A DNA stretch of 64,000 nucleotides from Sclerodactyla briareus (lineage: Eukaryota; Echinodermata; Holothuroidea; Dendrochirotida; Sclerodactylidae). The number at the start of each line of letters is the position of its first letter. Within the stretch, counting starts at the first letter, position 1. Both the position numbers and the translations under genes were made by a program. Below are positions 1-11,440 of the stretch, piece by piece. Location of the stretch: contig JAODTK010005509.1 in NCBI GenBank assembly GCA_026419785.1, positions 310,001-374,000 on the forward strand. Reading direction: 5' to 3'. Below the pieces are notes generated by a model, which saw only the letters and a program-made list of their open reading frames with translations, was not told where the DNA came from and did not search any database.

Positions 1-451
1 GTACCTGAACCTCAGTAGCTCCATTATTAATTTCAACAAAGATGTTCTTTACCAATTCAATCAACATCGAGACACACCTTTTTGTACTCTCAGAACGTTT
101 TGATCAAGAGCCGGCACGCACAACGTAGGGAACGCTGAGAAAGGAAACAAGTAACACGTTTCTTGCGTTTCGTGTGTGTATGGGCTTTACGTAACATTGT
201 TGTAACACACTCAAGTTTTGAAAGATCTCTGTACCAAAATCACCCAGTTGTTAGAGTCGATAAGTCCCTAATGACCAACTATCATTGTTTCGAACATTCC
301 AGAAACTTCCCAGTAGTCGACTTCGAGTCCCTCGTGTTCATTTTCCCCTTGATCTTATAACTGACCATTACAGTGGCCTACCAAGGATTTCAAATATATA
401 TATAGGCCTACTTTGAAAAGATCTGGACATTCTTGAGGATGAGCTACTCAC
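1..451. other. intron sequence, nothing recognised
   Basis: Presumed intron of the minus-strand receptor gene, downstream of exon F. A short (AT)n run lies near 393-404. No exon continuing the receptor was found in phase 2. Confidence 0.4.
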
Positions 452-558
452 CAGTTTTGTGCAAACTTGTCTTTCCCCGAGTAAATCTTGATCGTGTAGT
501 TCACTCTGTCACCATCTTCGTTAAACTGCACAAAGCCTGAGGCACCGAAAAAACTGAT
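452..558 (-). CDS. iGluR exon F: end of amino-terminal domain
   Basis: 107-nt minus-strand exon between CTTCTTCTCTGATCAG and GTGAGT, phase 0 to 2. It reads ISFFGASGFVQFNEDGDRVN, then YTIKIYSGKDKFAQNW. This is the clearest diagnostic piece: AMPA/kainate receptors carry G-LSG-I-F-D--G-R-NYTI-I at the end of the amino-terminal domain. It joins in phase to the ALFKQ end of exon E. The ligand-binding S1/S2 and channel segments would be encoded to the left of position 1 and are absent from this window. Confidence 0.85.
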
Positions 559-782
559 CTGATCAGAGAAGAAGGTAAAAATCAAATGGAGAATAATAAT
601 AACAACAACACTATACTACTATATACCCAGAGAGCCGAAGGCTTATTAATTGCAGCATGTGATCATAACGCCTTTTGGTATCATACAATGCACGATACCG
701 GAGTGTGGATGGCCAATGCTGAGGCAGTGCCCGGCTGTAGTTGAGTACCTGCGAGGACGGAAGTCCCCGATTAGTATTTGGA

Positions 783-2790
783 GTTTAGTTTAGTTTAGTT
801 TAGTGAGGAAGGGTCAGGAAGGACATAGTCCTCACGAACGACCCCGAAACCACAACCCCAAAAATACAACGAGCGCCAGAAGCTACATAATTCGCTCACA
901 ATTTTCGAAGAATAAATCAAGGGCGTTCTTGGAAGCATTCACACTATTAGACTCAACAACATTTTCCGGGAGGCTATTCCAATCGTTGATGACTCTCTGT
1001 GTTTCCGAAGATCCAATATACAGCGAGTACCCCGTCGAGCCTTTAGGTAGTGCCCACGAGTAGTGGTCACAATGGAAAACTCAAAGAAGTCATCGAATGC
1101 CAACCATCAAGTCTAAGGACAAGACCTGGATCAAATCACCCCGAACCCGCCTCAGCTCAATTGAGGTTAGCCCAAGACGCCTGGGTCTTTCCTCGTACGA
1201 GAGATCTCTCGGGCTACTAATAATTTAGTAGCTCTCCTCTGAACATTTTCAATCAACTGCTTATCTTTCACGAAATAAGGGTTCCACACTTGGACTGAAT
1301 ACTCGAGGTTAGGTCTCACTAGTTGCTCGAAGAGTCCGAGAACTATATCCTCATCCAAGAAAGTGAAATGCCGCTTTATAGGGGGACCAGATCCAAATTT
1401 CCTTCCTTGCAGCTTCAGCACACTGCTTAGAGGTTTCAACGAAGCCTCGAAGCACACAACAAAATCTTTTTCCGAGTCCACCACCCGAATATCCTGACCA
1501 GTCACTGAATGAGACATTTCTTATTTTGGGGAATGGCCAATCACGAGACCCCTTTGAAAGTGCAGGTCAATATCATTGCTGAACCATTTTAAACATTCTT
1601 TCCGGACGAAACCTTTTTTCGGTACAACTTTGTGTCGCCTGCAAACTTTTTCACTCTGGATTGCACTGAATTATCAAGATCGTTAATGTAATTCAGAAAC
1701 ATTAGGGGTCCAAGAACCGATCTCTGTGGAACGCCACAAGTGACCTTCTGCCAAGTAGAAGCACAACCGTTAATAACAATCCGTTGGTCCTTGTCATGTG
1801 GCCACCCTCGAATCCACCTGAGGACATTCCGTCAATTCCAAAACTCTCCAATTTGAGCAACAGACGTTTATGGGGAACTTTGTCAAAGGCTTTCTGAAAG
1901 TTCAAGAAGATATTATCAACAGCGTTGCCTCGGTCAACAACATTAATAACATCTTCCATGAATTCTAAAAGATTAGACAAACACGAACGACCTTTTCTGA
2001 AACCATGTCGGGAGTTACTAATTAGATTCTTTCCATCGAAATGGTTGACCATATGATCCCGAACTATCAATTCCATCACCTTACCAACGATACTGTTGAG
2101 ACTGATAGGCCTGTTATTGCTAGAAAGCGATCTGTTACCCTTCTTGAAAATGGGACAAACATTACCACTCCTCCAATCATCAGGAACAATATCTTCCTCC
2201 AGAGTTTATTGAAGATGTCAGCTAACGGAGTACAGAGATAGTCTGCAAAAGACATCAAAAGAAGGGGTAAACATCATCCGGGCAAGGAGATTTGCCATGC
2301 TTGAGACTCTGAAGTTTGATTTTGACCGAAACTGGTGTACGAACAATACCACCAACGCTTCCTGGTGATTTACCAACAACAAGATCATTGAAATTTGCCA
2401 AGTTCTCCTGCGTGAAGACTGATGAAAAATGATTATTGAGAATATCTGACATGTCCTGACCTCCACTAACCGTAGCACCAGTATCCGGATCCACAAACAA
2501 TGGACCAATGCCATCTTTAACCTTCTGCTCCCCCCTAATATAAGAGAAAAACGCACGGGGATTGTTCTTAACATTCAAGGCAGGTTGCTTCTCAAAGCGA
2601 GTTTAGCACCAGAAACTAACCGACGGACTAACTTCTGCTGAATTTCGAATTGTTCCAAAAAAGACAAGGCACCAGAAGAACGATATAGACGCCACAGTTT
2701 CCTTTTCCTCTTCACAGCAAGAAAAACGTCTCTGGTCATCCAACACGGCCTACTTTTCTTTCAACGAAGTTTTCATCGGAACGATAAATC
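783..2790 (-). mobile_element. CR1/L2-like LINE remnant A
   Basis: Minus-strand non-LTR retrotransposon fragment, badly frameshifted. From 5' to 3' on the minus strand I see a WMTRDVFLAVKRKRKLWR linker near 2745, AFFSYIRGEQKVKDG near 2550, and the reverse transcriptase core SRHGFRKGRSCLSNLLEF and NFQKAFDKVPHKRLLLKLES near 2000-1850. VPQRSVLGPLMFLNYINDL follows near 1730, then RPNLEYSVQVWNPY near 1300 and a C-terminal VINDWNSLPENVVES near 980. The catalytic box reads FAGD instead of F/YADD, so one metal-binding Asp is lost. The 3' end carries a (CTAAA)n-like tail at 783-805. The element is dead. Confidence 0.85.
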
Positions 2791-3183
2791 CGCAAAAAAA
2801 AAATTAGCTCTTGGAAACCTGCATGAGAAAAACTCGCCATGAGTCACCTGCGTTCAGACCATGGAATAAATCAACCCAGTTTTGAACCACTCAGGAAAAT
2901 GGCATTTTAGCTGCTAACCGTTGGCTCATAGAATCTCCACGTACACATTGGTTATTTGGGAGTGAATATAACCATAAAACATAACGTATAGGAATCAATG
3001 TGCTCATCCGACCTGCCCTACATATTCATTGTGCCACCTGGCCAATTTGTCATTGCTTAACCTTTGACGTTTTTATGTGTGTTTTAATGTTCTATCGTTC
3101 TCACTGTATTATCTGTAAATGCCAATATGTTGTTTAATGTTCATGTTATAACATTTTATGCAGACAATTGTAATTTACTTGCA
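2791..3183. other. nothing recognised
   Basis: About 390 bases of AT-rich intronic sequence between the LINE and the ATCT microsatellite. No coding signal or repeat structure seen. Confidence 0.3.
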
Positions 3184-3230
3184 TCTATCTATCTATCTAT
3201 CTATCTATCTACTATCTATCTATCTATCTA
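3184..3230. repeat. (ATCT)n microsatellite
   Basis: Near-perfect ATCT tetranucleotide tract with one short interruption, directly before a 48-bp tandem repeat. Confidence 0.95.
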
Positions 3231-3238
3231 GTCGAGAT

Positions 3239-3412
3239 GTATTTGTTCCAAGGATGGCATGGGTCTAGTTGAACCTAGTCGGATTTTTTTTTGTTCTGAG
3301 GATAGCATGGGTCTAGTTGTACCTAGTCGGACATATTTGTTCCCTGGACGGCATGGGTCTAGTTGAACCTAGTCGGGGATAACATTGTTTCTATGGATGG
3401 TCTGGGTCTAGT
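3239..3412. repeat. 48-bp tandem repeat, about 3.7 copies
   Basis: The phrase GGCATGGGTCTAGTTGAACC recurs near 3256, 3304, 3351 and (diverged) 3399, a spacing of 47-48 bases. Each unit also carries TTTGTTC and CCTAGTCGG. Confidence 0.9.
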
Positions 3413-3746
3413 ATGTAATTTCCACAATCAGCCTTGTGGTGAACAGTGTTTTTTAGCTAGAATTCGTGGTCACAGCTGAATATCACCCCATACGGTATGT
3501 GTGTTACCAATTACCAGCCATGCTCGTTCGTGTCAGCGTCACAACTATTAGCTAAAGCCGAGTGTATCCATTAGTCTAAACACTACATTCATATCAGTGT
3601 TGTAACGCGTCAAGACTGGGTTGGGAATAGTTGTCGACCTCGACAAACATTGAGTAACATGCTTCCATTGACTTCGTGAATGACTTGCTAGGAATGACTC
3701 GACGTTAACATAGTTCAGTGACTTAGTTACAACTCTGATCCATACT
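3413..3746. other. nothing recognised
   Basis: Non-coding intronic sequence between the tandem repeat and the SINE; no feature found. Confidence 0.3.
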
Positions 3747-4110
3747 ATGTACCTATTGGTTGGAACAATTGGTAGAGTGTCGGATTTTCACCCTGGGATC
3801 GGTATCCGAATCCAGGTTGGATCATACCAACACTTTATTAATGTTTCCTGCTGCCTTTTCGCTATGCGCTCAGCACAAAGGATTGGATCAGAGAACGACG
3901 AGGGGTACTTAATTTGCAGGTGGCCTTTTGCGTGTAATTCTCCCTCTCTTCTCTCCCCAACCCACCTTTAGGGTACGCGACTGAAGAGGCATTAACCTCA
4001 TTCCGTTTGGGACAAATACATGCCATGCAGTACCAGGTCTGGCCAAACCCTTGCTGGACAAGTATATCACGAAGAAACTTTCCTTCTTCCCCAAATTTGC
4101 TCCGTACAAT
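3747..4110 (+). mobile_element. tRNA-derived SINE, diverged
   Basis: The plus-strand head has an A-box-like AACAATTGGTAGAGTGTCGG near 3767 and a B-box-like GGTATCCGAATCCAGG near 3800. The body contains CTATGCGCTCAGCACAAAGG near 3860, which matches the body of the minus-strand SINE at 27430-27800 (GGCGCTCAGCATGAGGG). The 3' boundary is approximate because no A-tail is visible. Confidence 0.55.
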
Positions 4111-4422
4111 TGTCTTAACTAATAGGTATCACCTCTAATCGTGTTACATTGTACTGCCCGTATATTAGCTAAACCAACGTGAATCCATTGATCCTGATCC
4201 TACCTGCACACAATTTCTTGGTCATACCTGTAAGAGTATTCACGCAAGCCTCGCGTAGGTTTGCTGAAACTACCATATGTAACTCTATGGTTTCAAACCG
4301 CATCTTCAGACATCGTTCCTAGTGGAAGTATCAACTCTTGAAGTAAATTGATGAGCCCACACCCCACCTCCGTCCAATACCATGTGAAGTTAGAAAAATT
4401 GAATGAACCCATTGTCCGAACA
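4111..4422. other. nothing recognised
   Basis: Non-coding gap between the SINE and the hAT terminus; no feature found. Confidence 0.3.
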
Positions 4423-5570
4423 CAGTGGCCGCGCCAGGAATTTTTAGTTGGGGAGGCTAAGGGAGGGGGGTGAGCAAATTTTTGGGGGGGTGGCTTAAAT
4501 TATATTTAGCGTTCGCGGCATCCAGGAAGTCGTAGCCCAAGGCCCGGGATAGGGGTTGCCGGGTTGGCATACGCCGCGGCATTATCAGTTTATTGGGAAT
4601 CAAAAAGCCAGAAAATCATTGCTATTCTAACATTTCATAGTTGAATTTCTACCCATAAACAGAAACTGTTGATACACCTCCAGAAAATACACCGTTGACC
4701 GTTCGTCCTACAGTAGATTAGAATGATACGCATATTCCTATGATTGGCGGCAAATGCATCAATAATCATGTCCCTGTTCAACATCTTTGCTCTTTGGGAA
4801 TTTATGTTTAGGACACCAAGATTACTGGTACATTGAACCCCACTACTGTTTACCAGTAGGTCTTCAGTTGCTTTGGACATGAAAAACTTCTTTCAACATG
4901 TATGCTGATTTAAACTTTGGAAGTGTAACACTAATATGCACTAGCTTACGCAAATCAATGAATGCATCTTTGTATGGTTCGAGCATGATGCAGTTTTCAT
5001 AGGTGTGTCCACTTCCATTCCCTGCTCCTGCTTCCTGGCAATCAACCTTCTTAGTTGGTGCAGCTCCACGGTAGATCGTTGTCCTCCAACTCATAATTTG
5101 CAGCATTCTTGACAGCTTGTCCTTGTTCAAAAAAAGGTTGGATGATCGGGGTTTAAGAGCGGATGCACCAACAAGTACCTGACATGCATCGGTGGAGAAC
5201 CTTCTTCTCAACTCACTGAGAAACTTGTCTATCACAGAGTAGTAAATCCGTCTCCAGGTATCAACGGAATCATTTGAATCGTCATCTTGCCCTATGCCTG
5301 ATGTTATGACAAACTCATCTAAGTATCGTGGGGCAGCCCTTTGGCCTCTGGCGCGCAAGAGGTCAAGTTCGAATACCTCAATTGAACTCCAATTTTTTTC
5401 CAGTTTCAATGAGTGATGGGCGACAACTTCACAATTGCGGGTGCAGAGTTGAAAAATTAGAACACAAGAGCTGATGGAATGCTTGGTCACAACATTTGAA
5501 GGCGAGTTGCGCCACCATTTTAGAGTGCTTCGATGCTAGTATGAGAAACACAACTTCTCAACACCTGGCG
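4423..5570 (-). mobile_element. hAT-family transposon remnant (ZMYM1/TTF-type)
   Basis: The left end at 4423 is CAGTGGCCGCGCCAGGAATT, a typical hAT terminus. The right terminal repeat was not found. Within it lies a broken minus-strand transposase (separate entry). A T-run at 5573-5589 follows. Orientation comes from the coding strand. Confidence 0.7.
4635..5490 (-). pseudogene. hAT transposase C-terminal half, frameshifted
   Basis: Two overlapping minus-strand frames (5490-4864 and 4880-4635) together cover the end of a ZMYM1/TTF-type hAT transposase. The first frame has APRYLDEF, then DTWRRIYYSVIDKFLSELRR, then LRKLVHISVTLPKFKSAY. The second has LGVLNINSQRAKML and MIIDAFAANHRNMRIIL, equal to the family's C-terminal dimerisation tail. 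The region where family members have ERSFS is disrupted at the frame change, and the N-terminal zinc finger and DDE N-half are missing. Non-functional. Confidence 0.75.
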
Positions 5571-6467
5571 GATTTTTTTTTTTTTTTTTATCAGTCACCA
5601 GAACAAGGGTCCTACACCACAACTGATTATTATCATGAGAGAAATTCATCAAAATGTCCATGAACTGTTGTAACTCTCTGCTTTATGCTTAACAATTTGG
5701 GTATGTTTTCCATGAGTGTTTGAAATTTTCAATTTGCCTATTTCAGTTGGGGGGCTAATGAGGGGCTGACTACTTTGGGGGAATAAAGTCATCTAAATTA
5801 GTCATACGTAATTATTTAATTATTTTACATATCAACAGCCGTTCGCCAACATACGTCGCCAATATAACTTCCTTACTATAGCACACATGCTTGGACGCTT
5901 GGGCGTGTGTGTTATATTCATCGGATATAAATATTAAAAGAGATTCACCAAAACATAATTACTAACCTTGATACTCACCAACGCTATCCCGACGAACAGG
6001 TAGGCCTATGTTACTTTGATATCATAGACATGTCGATTGCCGTATCACATGAATATACGCATAGCAATCGTGTGTATCTGACTTATATGATGGAAAATAC
6101 CTTATTCACAAATCCGAGATACGCGCAAAATGCCTACGTCTTAATGGAGAAATATCACCCATACTGAAGTCACTAGGTGTAAACAAGATTTATACCCTGT
6201 ACAAAGTCAATGAGACAGTCTTTCTGACATCGCACACATCGGGTTTTTCAGATAGGTTCATGTACCATCTACTTCCAGTCGACACAAGAGGTGAAATATT
6301 TCAACAATATTCAGCTTCTGTGCGAAAAAAAAATTGCCACACGCGCGCTAAGAAGCGGGAGTATATTCAGCTGCAAAAGTTTAGGATTCGCCCTTCGGCG
6401 TGTAATGAATAACACTAGGCCCACTGTGCGATATACAACCACTGACTTAACGCGAATCCGTGAATAC
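5571..6467. other. intron sequence, nothing recognised
   Basis: Apart from a T-run at its left edge, I see no coding or repeat signal up to the donor of exon E. Confidence 0.3.
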
Positions 6468-6743
6468 CTGTTTGAATAGGGCTCGAATGGTTGACCTTTG
6501 ACGGGTACCGCAGTGCCCAACAGAGTCTGGGTATCGTCCCTCCCTCTCCAGGTGAAGCTTCATGGCCCTGGCGACCGCCACGAATTGCGTCGTATGCAGC
6601 CCTTTGCCTGAAACGCCACTTCTTGACCGGTGTGGCGATGGACGTGTAATACCCGAGCTCATTCGCTTCCATTTTGAAGCGTGTCAGATACGCCATATTG
6701 TGTCGGTATTTAGTGTCGAGAAACGTCTTCGAATCGGCGGGTT
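6468..6743 (-). CDS. iGluR exon E: amino-terminal domain, lobe 2, with internal frameshift
   Basis: 276-nt minus-strand exon between TTTCTTTTCAG and AAACAG/GTATTC. The first frame reads EPADSKTFLDTKYRHN, then YLTRFKMEANELGYYTS, then AAYDAI. A one-base shift near 6582 is needed to continue as VAVARAMKLHLEREG, HCGTR and ALFKQ. AMPA receptors have T/SALTYDAVQVMTEAF, a Cys-containing loop and ERALKQV at the same places, so the two halves belong together. The start also needs one extra base to match exon D. The 3' end is phase 0 and matches exon F exactly. Confidence 0.8.
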
Positions 6744-7497
6744 CTGAAAAGAAACGGATGGTTGAGTGGAAAGGAAAATAAAAACTTTGATAGTTATGAA
6801 TATAAGATGACATTATACGGGAATTTGCGGGTAGATGATAGGAAGGTTAGCAGCCGCTGTATTTTACGGTCCTTGCGTGACGTAAGGAAGCCTTTAGTTT
6901 CACGTAGTGATATTATTTAGCATGTTACCAATTCTAGTTGGACAATTATCGGAAATAGTCAGGTTACCAACCGACATTTTTAATGATTTGCATCATTCGA
7001 CCTTAAGTGAACTCCGAGTCCCAAACAACCTCATGGTAATATCAGAACGACCTCTACCTCTTTCCGGAACAAACGACTTCATGGCAATACCAGAACGACC
7101 TCTACTTTCCTCGGGAACAAAACAGTAACATCTATCACACTCAACTATACCTCTTTGAAAAATTGACCCCCGGTGACCTTACCATTCCCTCCATTCTATG
7201 CCGGAATTAACTGCAGTCCACAATCCCTAGTTTCGATCACATCCGACAAACTTGTCAAGAATCGCATTGATTGTGCGTATTAGCTTTGAATCATTGCAAC
7301 GATGCCCATTTTCGAACTTGGTGTGTTCGAATTTCCCACAGCGGCCATGGGTGTCAAGTTTTGGATAAAATAAACCATGCGTTTGGAATTATTGCACTAA
7401 TGTGAAAATTAGGACTCATGTCGCAGTGATTTAATTATTCCAACCACTCTTTCTTTGCTCCATCTATTTTCCTAGCGCATGTGTACTTAGTACTCAC
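6744..7497. other. intron sequence with a short duplication
   Basis: Intron between exons D and E. It contains two tandem copies of a 48-bp unit (CATGGTAATATCAGAACGAC at 7032 and its variant at 7080). Nothing else recognised. Confidence 0.5.
7032..7120. repeat. 48-bp direct duplication
   Basis: CAGAACGACCTCTAC occurs in both units, 48 bases apart, with similar flanks. Confidence 0.8.
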
Positions 7498-7550
7498 AGG
7501 ATTTCCGAATATCCAGTGCCAGCCGTTACTTAGAATCCTCGCCTCGAAGC
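7498..7550 (-). CDS. iGluR exon D: short amino-terminal domain exon, frame disturbed
   Basis: 53-nt minus-strand exon between TTTTTCCTTTTCCCAG and GTGAGT. It reads GFEARILSNGWHWIFGNP, the counterpart of the GYHYIIANLGF segment that follows the previous helix in AMPA receptors. Phases do not fit: exon C ends in phase 0, but this reading frame needs one base before it. One lost G at the 5' border would restore the frame (inference). Both splice sites look strong, so it is kept as a real exon with a probable sequence error or an inactivating deletion. Confidence 0.6.
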
Positions 7551-8049
7551 CTGGGAAAAGGAAAAAAAGAGAGTATATGCATCAACATCTCTATTAACTG
7601 CAAAACGGGACGACAACTAGAAGCGTGGTTACGAAAACTTGGTACTAATACTGTCGATGCGTCCTCAGTCAGTGGTGTGGTCAGGATTTGGTCAGCACAG
7701 TCTTTAAAATTCCCTCCAACTGTTTTTTCTTCTTTGTTTTTTCTTATCCACCTCAACTGCTCGGGGGAACCCGATGTTTCACCACACACGTACTAGGTAA
7801 CATTGAATTAGGTGAAATGAGGACAACAATGATTAATACCGTCTCCACTAAGCTTTTTTCCCAAATTGAATGCCAGTGTTGTGCATATTCTATATTGTTC
7901 TTCCTCTCTCTCTCTCTCTCTTGGGGAGGGGGGTTAGCTTTCAACCTGTGTTGTTGTTCGTATCGTCCAGTTATGACTACCACGAAGTCAGTATATCCGA
8001 TCATCTGTACAGTGTTTCGTTTTGTTTTTTACTTGGCTTTGTAAATGCT
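7551..8049. other. intron sequence with CT tract
   Basis: Short (CT)n run near 7900-7920. Otherwise nothing recognised in the intron upstream of exon D. Confidence 0.3.
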
Positions 8050-8230
8050 GATGAACGCATTTTCAGAATTCTTAAAATCCTGTCCTTTGTGTCTACACTT
8101 ACCAACCCAGTTATCCTTCATTCTCTCTATGTAACCAAACCATCTCAACTTCCCCTCTGCACACAATCACTAACCTTACAGAGCCTAAGCCTATCTTCAG
8201 CTCCTTTGAACCATGACCATCTTTAAAATT
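8050..8230 (-). mobile_element. LINE fragment, 3' end of reverse transcriptase ORF
   Basis: Minus-strand reading near 8160-8100 gives LRWFGYIERMKDNW, equivalent to the RLRWFGHVERM motif near the end of many LINE ORFs. No other part of the element is recognisable. Confidence 0.55.
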
Positions 8231-9130
8231 GAAATTCACACTGCAGATCCAACGGATTAAACGCATATCATTCCTTTCTAGTCACGTGGCACATGGACAG
8301 TGAAAAGTGGGTTTTGTGATCAGTGGTTGATTTTGTTAAGGTGTTAAGTGCGTTTTTTGATCACCCTGATCGAAAAATATGTTGATAATATAATTACAAC
8401 AGGAGCAAGCAGCATAATGGAGGTGCCCATAGTTTGCTAGCCCCCCTCCCCCCCCCCCATGAATTACATATGAATACCAGTGAGCGAAACTTCAAATTAA
8501 TTTGGACTGAATATTGGCCAATTACCATGTCTACCAGTTTTAGGAAATTGGAGGCTACATTGAACAAATTAGAACGCCAGTGATGCTTTCTCTAACTTTT
8601 GATTTCTTCTGACTGAAGGTGAAACAACATCCATTTCGTGGAATCCAACAAATTCTGAAATTTACCATAAATTAGCATATCAGAAACACCAGATGACCTC
8701 CAATTGCCCATATCATGCATATTTGACACATTGAATAACCTCGAGTGACCCCGGATTTATATTCAAACTTTCCGGGATTCACGGTAGACCGTCCATATCC
8801 ACCAAGTCACGTAGAAATCCGACAAACTGTAAAATCCGCATTGACCTCTAGCTGATGAGTGATGACTCCGAAAGATCCTCCACCCTTCATCAGGATTAAA
8901 TACAATCTACACATAGGCTTACCACGTTTAAATTACATAATTCGCATATTTTACAGTGGAAATCTAATCAGTTCATGTACCTGCTATCGTGACCCTGCCA
9001 AACAATATCATCGTACCTCCCACGGCTCGAATAATCAAATACATAGATGAGTGACTTCGTGCCCAAAATTTAATCGAATCGTGTTGACCCAACCCCAAGA
9101 CAACTGGACCACGTACAAAACAGGCAGGCG
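8231..9130. other. nothing recognised
   Basis: AT-rich intronic sequence with a poly-C run near 8442-8458; no coding or repeat structure found. Confidence 0.3.
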
Positions 9131-9133
9131 TGA

Positions 9134-9199
9134 CACACACACACACATACATACATACATACATACTACATACATACATACATACATACATACATACAG
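9134..9199. repeat. (CA)n and (CATA)n microsatellite
   Basis: Short CA run followed by a long CATA tetranucleotide tract, broken once. Confidence 0.95.
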
Positions 9200-9239
9200 A
9201 ACAGTGCATGTGTAAATGCATCCGTACGCACACACTTGG

Positions 9240-9790
9240 GTTCGGCGCACACACTCGGAAAGCCCTCTCCCCGTAGAAAACTTTGGATTTGGTTGGTAAA
9301 TTGTTGTGCATTCGAAGGGCGAAGCGCGCGCACCGTCGTACGATAGCTAGAAGCTCTTCATTGTAAACCGGGTTCATGTCTTAGAGAATTTGAATGTGAG
9401 GCGAAGAATTTCGAGTTCGATGCGCTGAACAGGCAGCCAATGTAGTTCGTACAGAATAGGGGCAATATGGGTTTTTTTCTTTGTTTGAGTAACCCAGACG
9501 AGCAGCGGAATTTCGGACAAGTTGGAGTTTCTCCATTGGCCACGAGAGAAGACCGAATAGCAAACTGTTACAATAGTCTAAACGGGAAGCAACAAAAGCG
9601 TTTATTAGTTATTCAGTTGACGGCTGGTCGAGGATGTTACGAATTTTCCAATTTCCTAAAGTGCATTAGTCGCGGACTTGCATATGTTGGCGTCATCGAA
9701 CGTAACACCCGGATTACGAGCGTTGTTAGAATGAGCAATGCTGACATCACCATATCTGAATACCAATTAAGGCTCATCTAGGAATCTAAA
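9240..9790 (-). mobile_element. LINE fragment, C-terminal reverse transcriptase region
   Basis: Minus-strand peptides appear in order: LLFGLLSWPMEKLQLVRNSA and ARLGYS (9563-9500), an HWLPV-like strand near 9440, then ALRMHNNLPTKSKVFYGERA and FRVCAPN near 9330-9250. These correspond to LDYCNSLL-GLP, QNSAARL, LHWLPV and YG-RAFSV-AP-LWNSLP of jockey/CR1-clade LINEs. Several frameshifts and stops; not functional. Confidence 0.75.
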
Positions 9791-10267
9791 GCCGTATTGA
9801 TCGTGGATGAGCACCGGCGATATGAACTCGCCTTCTCTTTTCGACTGTGCTCAGATGATATCCGGAGGCAGGGGGGTAACCAATCCCAACCTGCCTCCAG
9901 GCCGCCATTATACGTTCCCCACTCGAAAGGACTATCAGTGAACTCCAGGACCCGACTACTTTCTCAGAACCTGGAGGAGCGGAAGTTCAAGTTCAACGTG
10001 ATGCTCACAGCCGACAAACTGCAAATATACGCAACAAACCCAGTAATCCAAGAATAATCCGCTTTATCACAGCGGAACCATGAAGTGAAGACCAAGACCT
10101 CGTCCATCGCAACTGCAAGTACAGCCACCTAGGAGAAAACGTCCAGTGAATGCTGGATTTCGAATCCGGAATATTTGCTCGTAAAGTGTCACTGATACCA
10201 CTCTACCATTCTTTCGCCATTTTGTGTATCGCATCAGTTCTGTACAACGAAATGTTGTCTATACGCG
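9791..10267. other. intron sequence; tRNA-like motif
   Basis: Minus-strand 10212-10135 has TGGTAGAGTGGTATCAGTGA followed by GGATTCGAAATCC, an A-box/B-box-like pair. It probably marks an old SINE head and does not fold into a tRNA. Nothing else recognised. Confidence 0.35.
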
Positions 10268-10275
10268 CCTATATC

Positions 10276-10669
10276 TAGGGCTCGGACAAATGCGCGATCG
10301 CGGTTTTTGCGGCCGAATTGCGCTATTTGCGAATCTTTGCGTTTTCTGGTAAATTTGGGGGTTTCAAAAAAAATCTAAAACGATCGAGATTGGTGTTGAA
10401 TAAGTCAAAGATAGGCCAGTTTAGAGCAGTAGTAATTGTTGTTGGTATTATTTGTTCTGGCGAAATAGAACAACTTAAAAGAGTATTATTCCTTTCATGT
10501 TTTATATCACATAGTTTAGCAAACAAATCGCCTGATTGGCGGCCAGTTTCGCCATGATAATTCTTACTAATACGATCGCGGTTTTTGGCGATTAGGATCC
10601 CCCTTTTTTGCGTTTTTTTTTCAAAGTAAGATGCGTTTTTGTCCTCAAAATCGCGCGTTTCGAGCCCTA
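10276..10669. mobile_element. hAT-type MITE with 8-bp target duplication
   Basis: 394-bp element with inverted ends TAGGGCTCG...CGAGCCCTA, extending imperfectly inward through a GCGCGAT motif on both sides. It is flanked by perfect 8-bp direct repeats CCTATATC at 10268-10275 and 10670-10677. TIR form and 8-bp duplication are hallmarks of hAT transposition. The interior is low-complexity around GATCGCGGTTTTTGCG and encodes nothing, so it is non-autonomous. Confidence 0.88.
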
Positions 10670-10677
10670 CCTATATC

Positions 10678-11270
10678 CCTGGAATAGCCTCCAAAGCGCC
10701 TTCTATCCCTGTATTCATAATATGAAGCAGACAACTGGGGATATCCTCAGTTGTCATTCAAAGACGCCAAAATATTCTCCTCTGCAAGACCAATCGTGTA
10801 AACGTGTAAGTAGGGGCTTACTCAACTTGTGACATGAGCAGATGAAAAATGCCTTTTTTGCAGGGTAAAAACTGCTTCCTCGTCCCGGCGGCGAATACTC
10901 GAGGATTTGTGACGAAGCGGTGGTCGGCAACCATGTTCGCAGAGTCGGTAAGTTGTTCCAGTTAAAGGACACAACAACTATTATAACTCCCCCCCCCATA
11001 ACAAAATACTATATTACGACATTTCTCTTTTTGAGCCACCTCTCAAGGTACGGATTTCTGGGCACAGCAACACAAGTCCTTGGCCTGGGCTGTAGGCGGA
11101 TTCATTCGTTTGTAATGTGAGCGAAATTTTTGTCAATGGAATATTTGGAGCAAAAAATTGCCATCGGCCCCACCAGTTTGGGTGGGCATTGAGTGTTCTT
11201 TGTCTTGTTTTTTTTTTGTTTTTGTTTTCTGTTTTTTGCAGCAAGTCACTTGGCGCAAACAAATTATGGA
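10678..11270. other. nothing recognised
   Basis: Intronic sequence with short C- and T-runs (10988, 11210); no feature found. Confidence 0.3.
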
Positions 11271-11279
11271 ATGTATACT

Positions 11280-11405
11280 GAGTGGTCGGCACAGTTGGTA
11301 GAGCGTCGTCGGCCTTCTACTCGACCTATCTATACCCCTCCCCCGCCCTTTTCCGGGTTCACAGCCGACAGAAGTACCCAGGGCTGCACCCTTGCCACGC
11401 CATAA
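11280..11405 (+). mobile_element. SINE head fragment (tRNA-like)
   Basis: Plus-strand GTCGGCACAGTTGGTAGAGC matches an A-box, and TTTTCCGGGTTCACAGCC lies where a B-box would be. The head resembles that of the SINE at 27430-27800. It ends close to the donor side of exon C. Confidence 0.45.
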
Positions 11406-11440
11406 ATAGGTAGGGTATACATTCGAATTCATTGCCTTAC

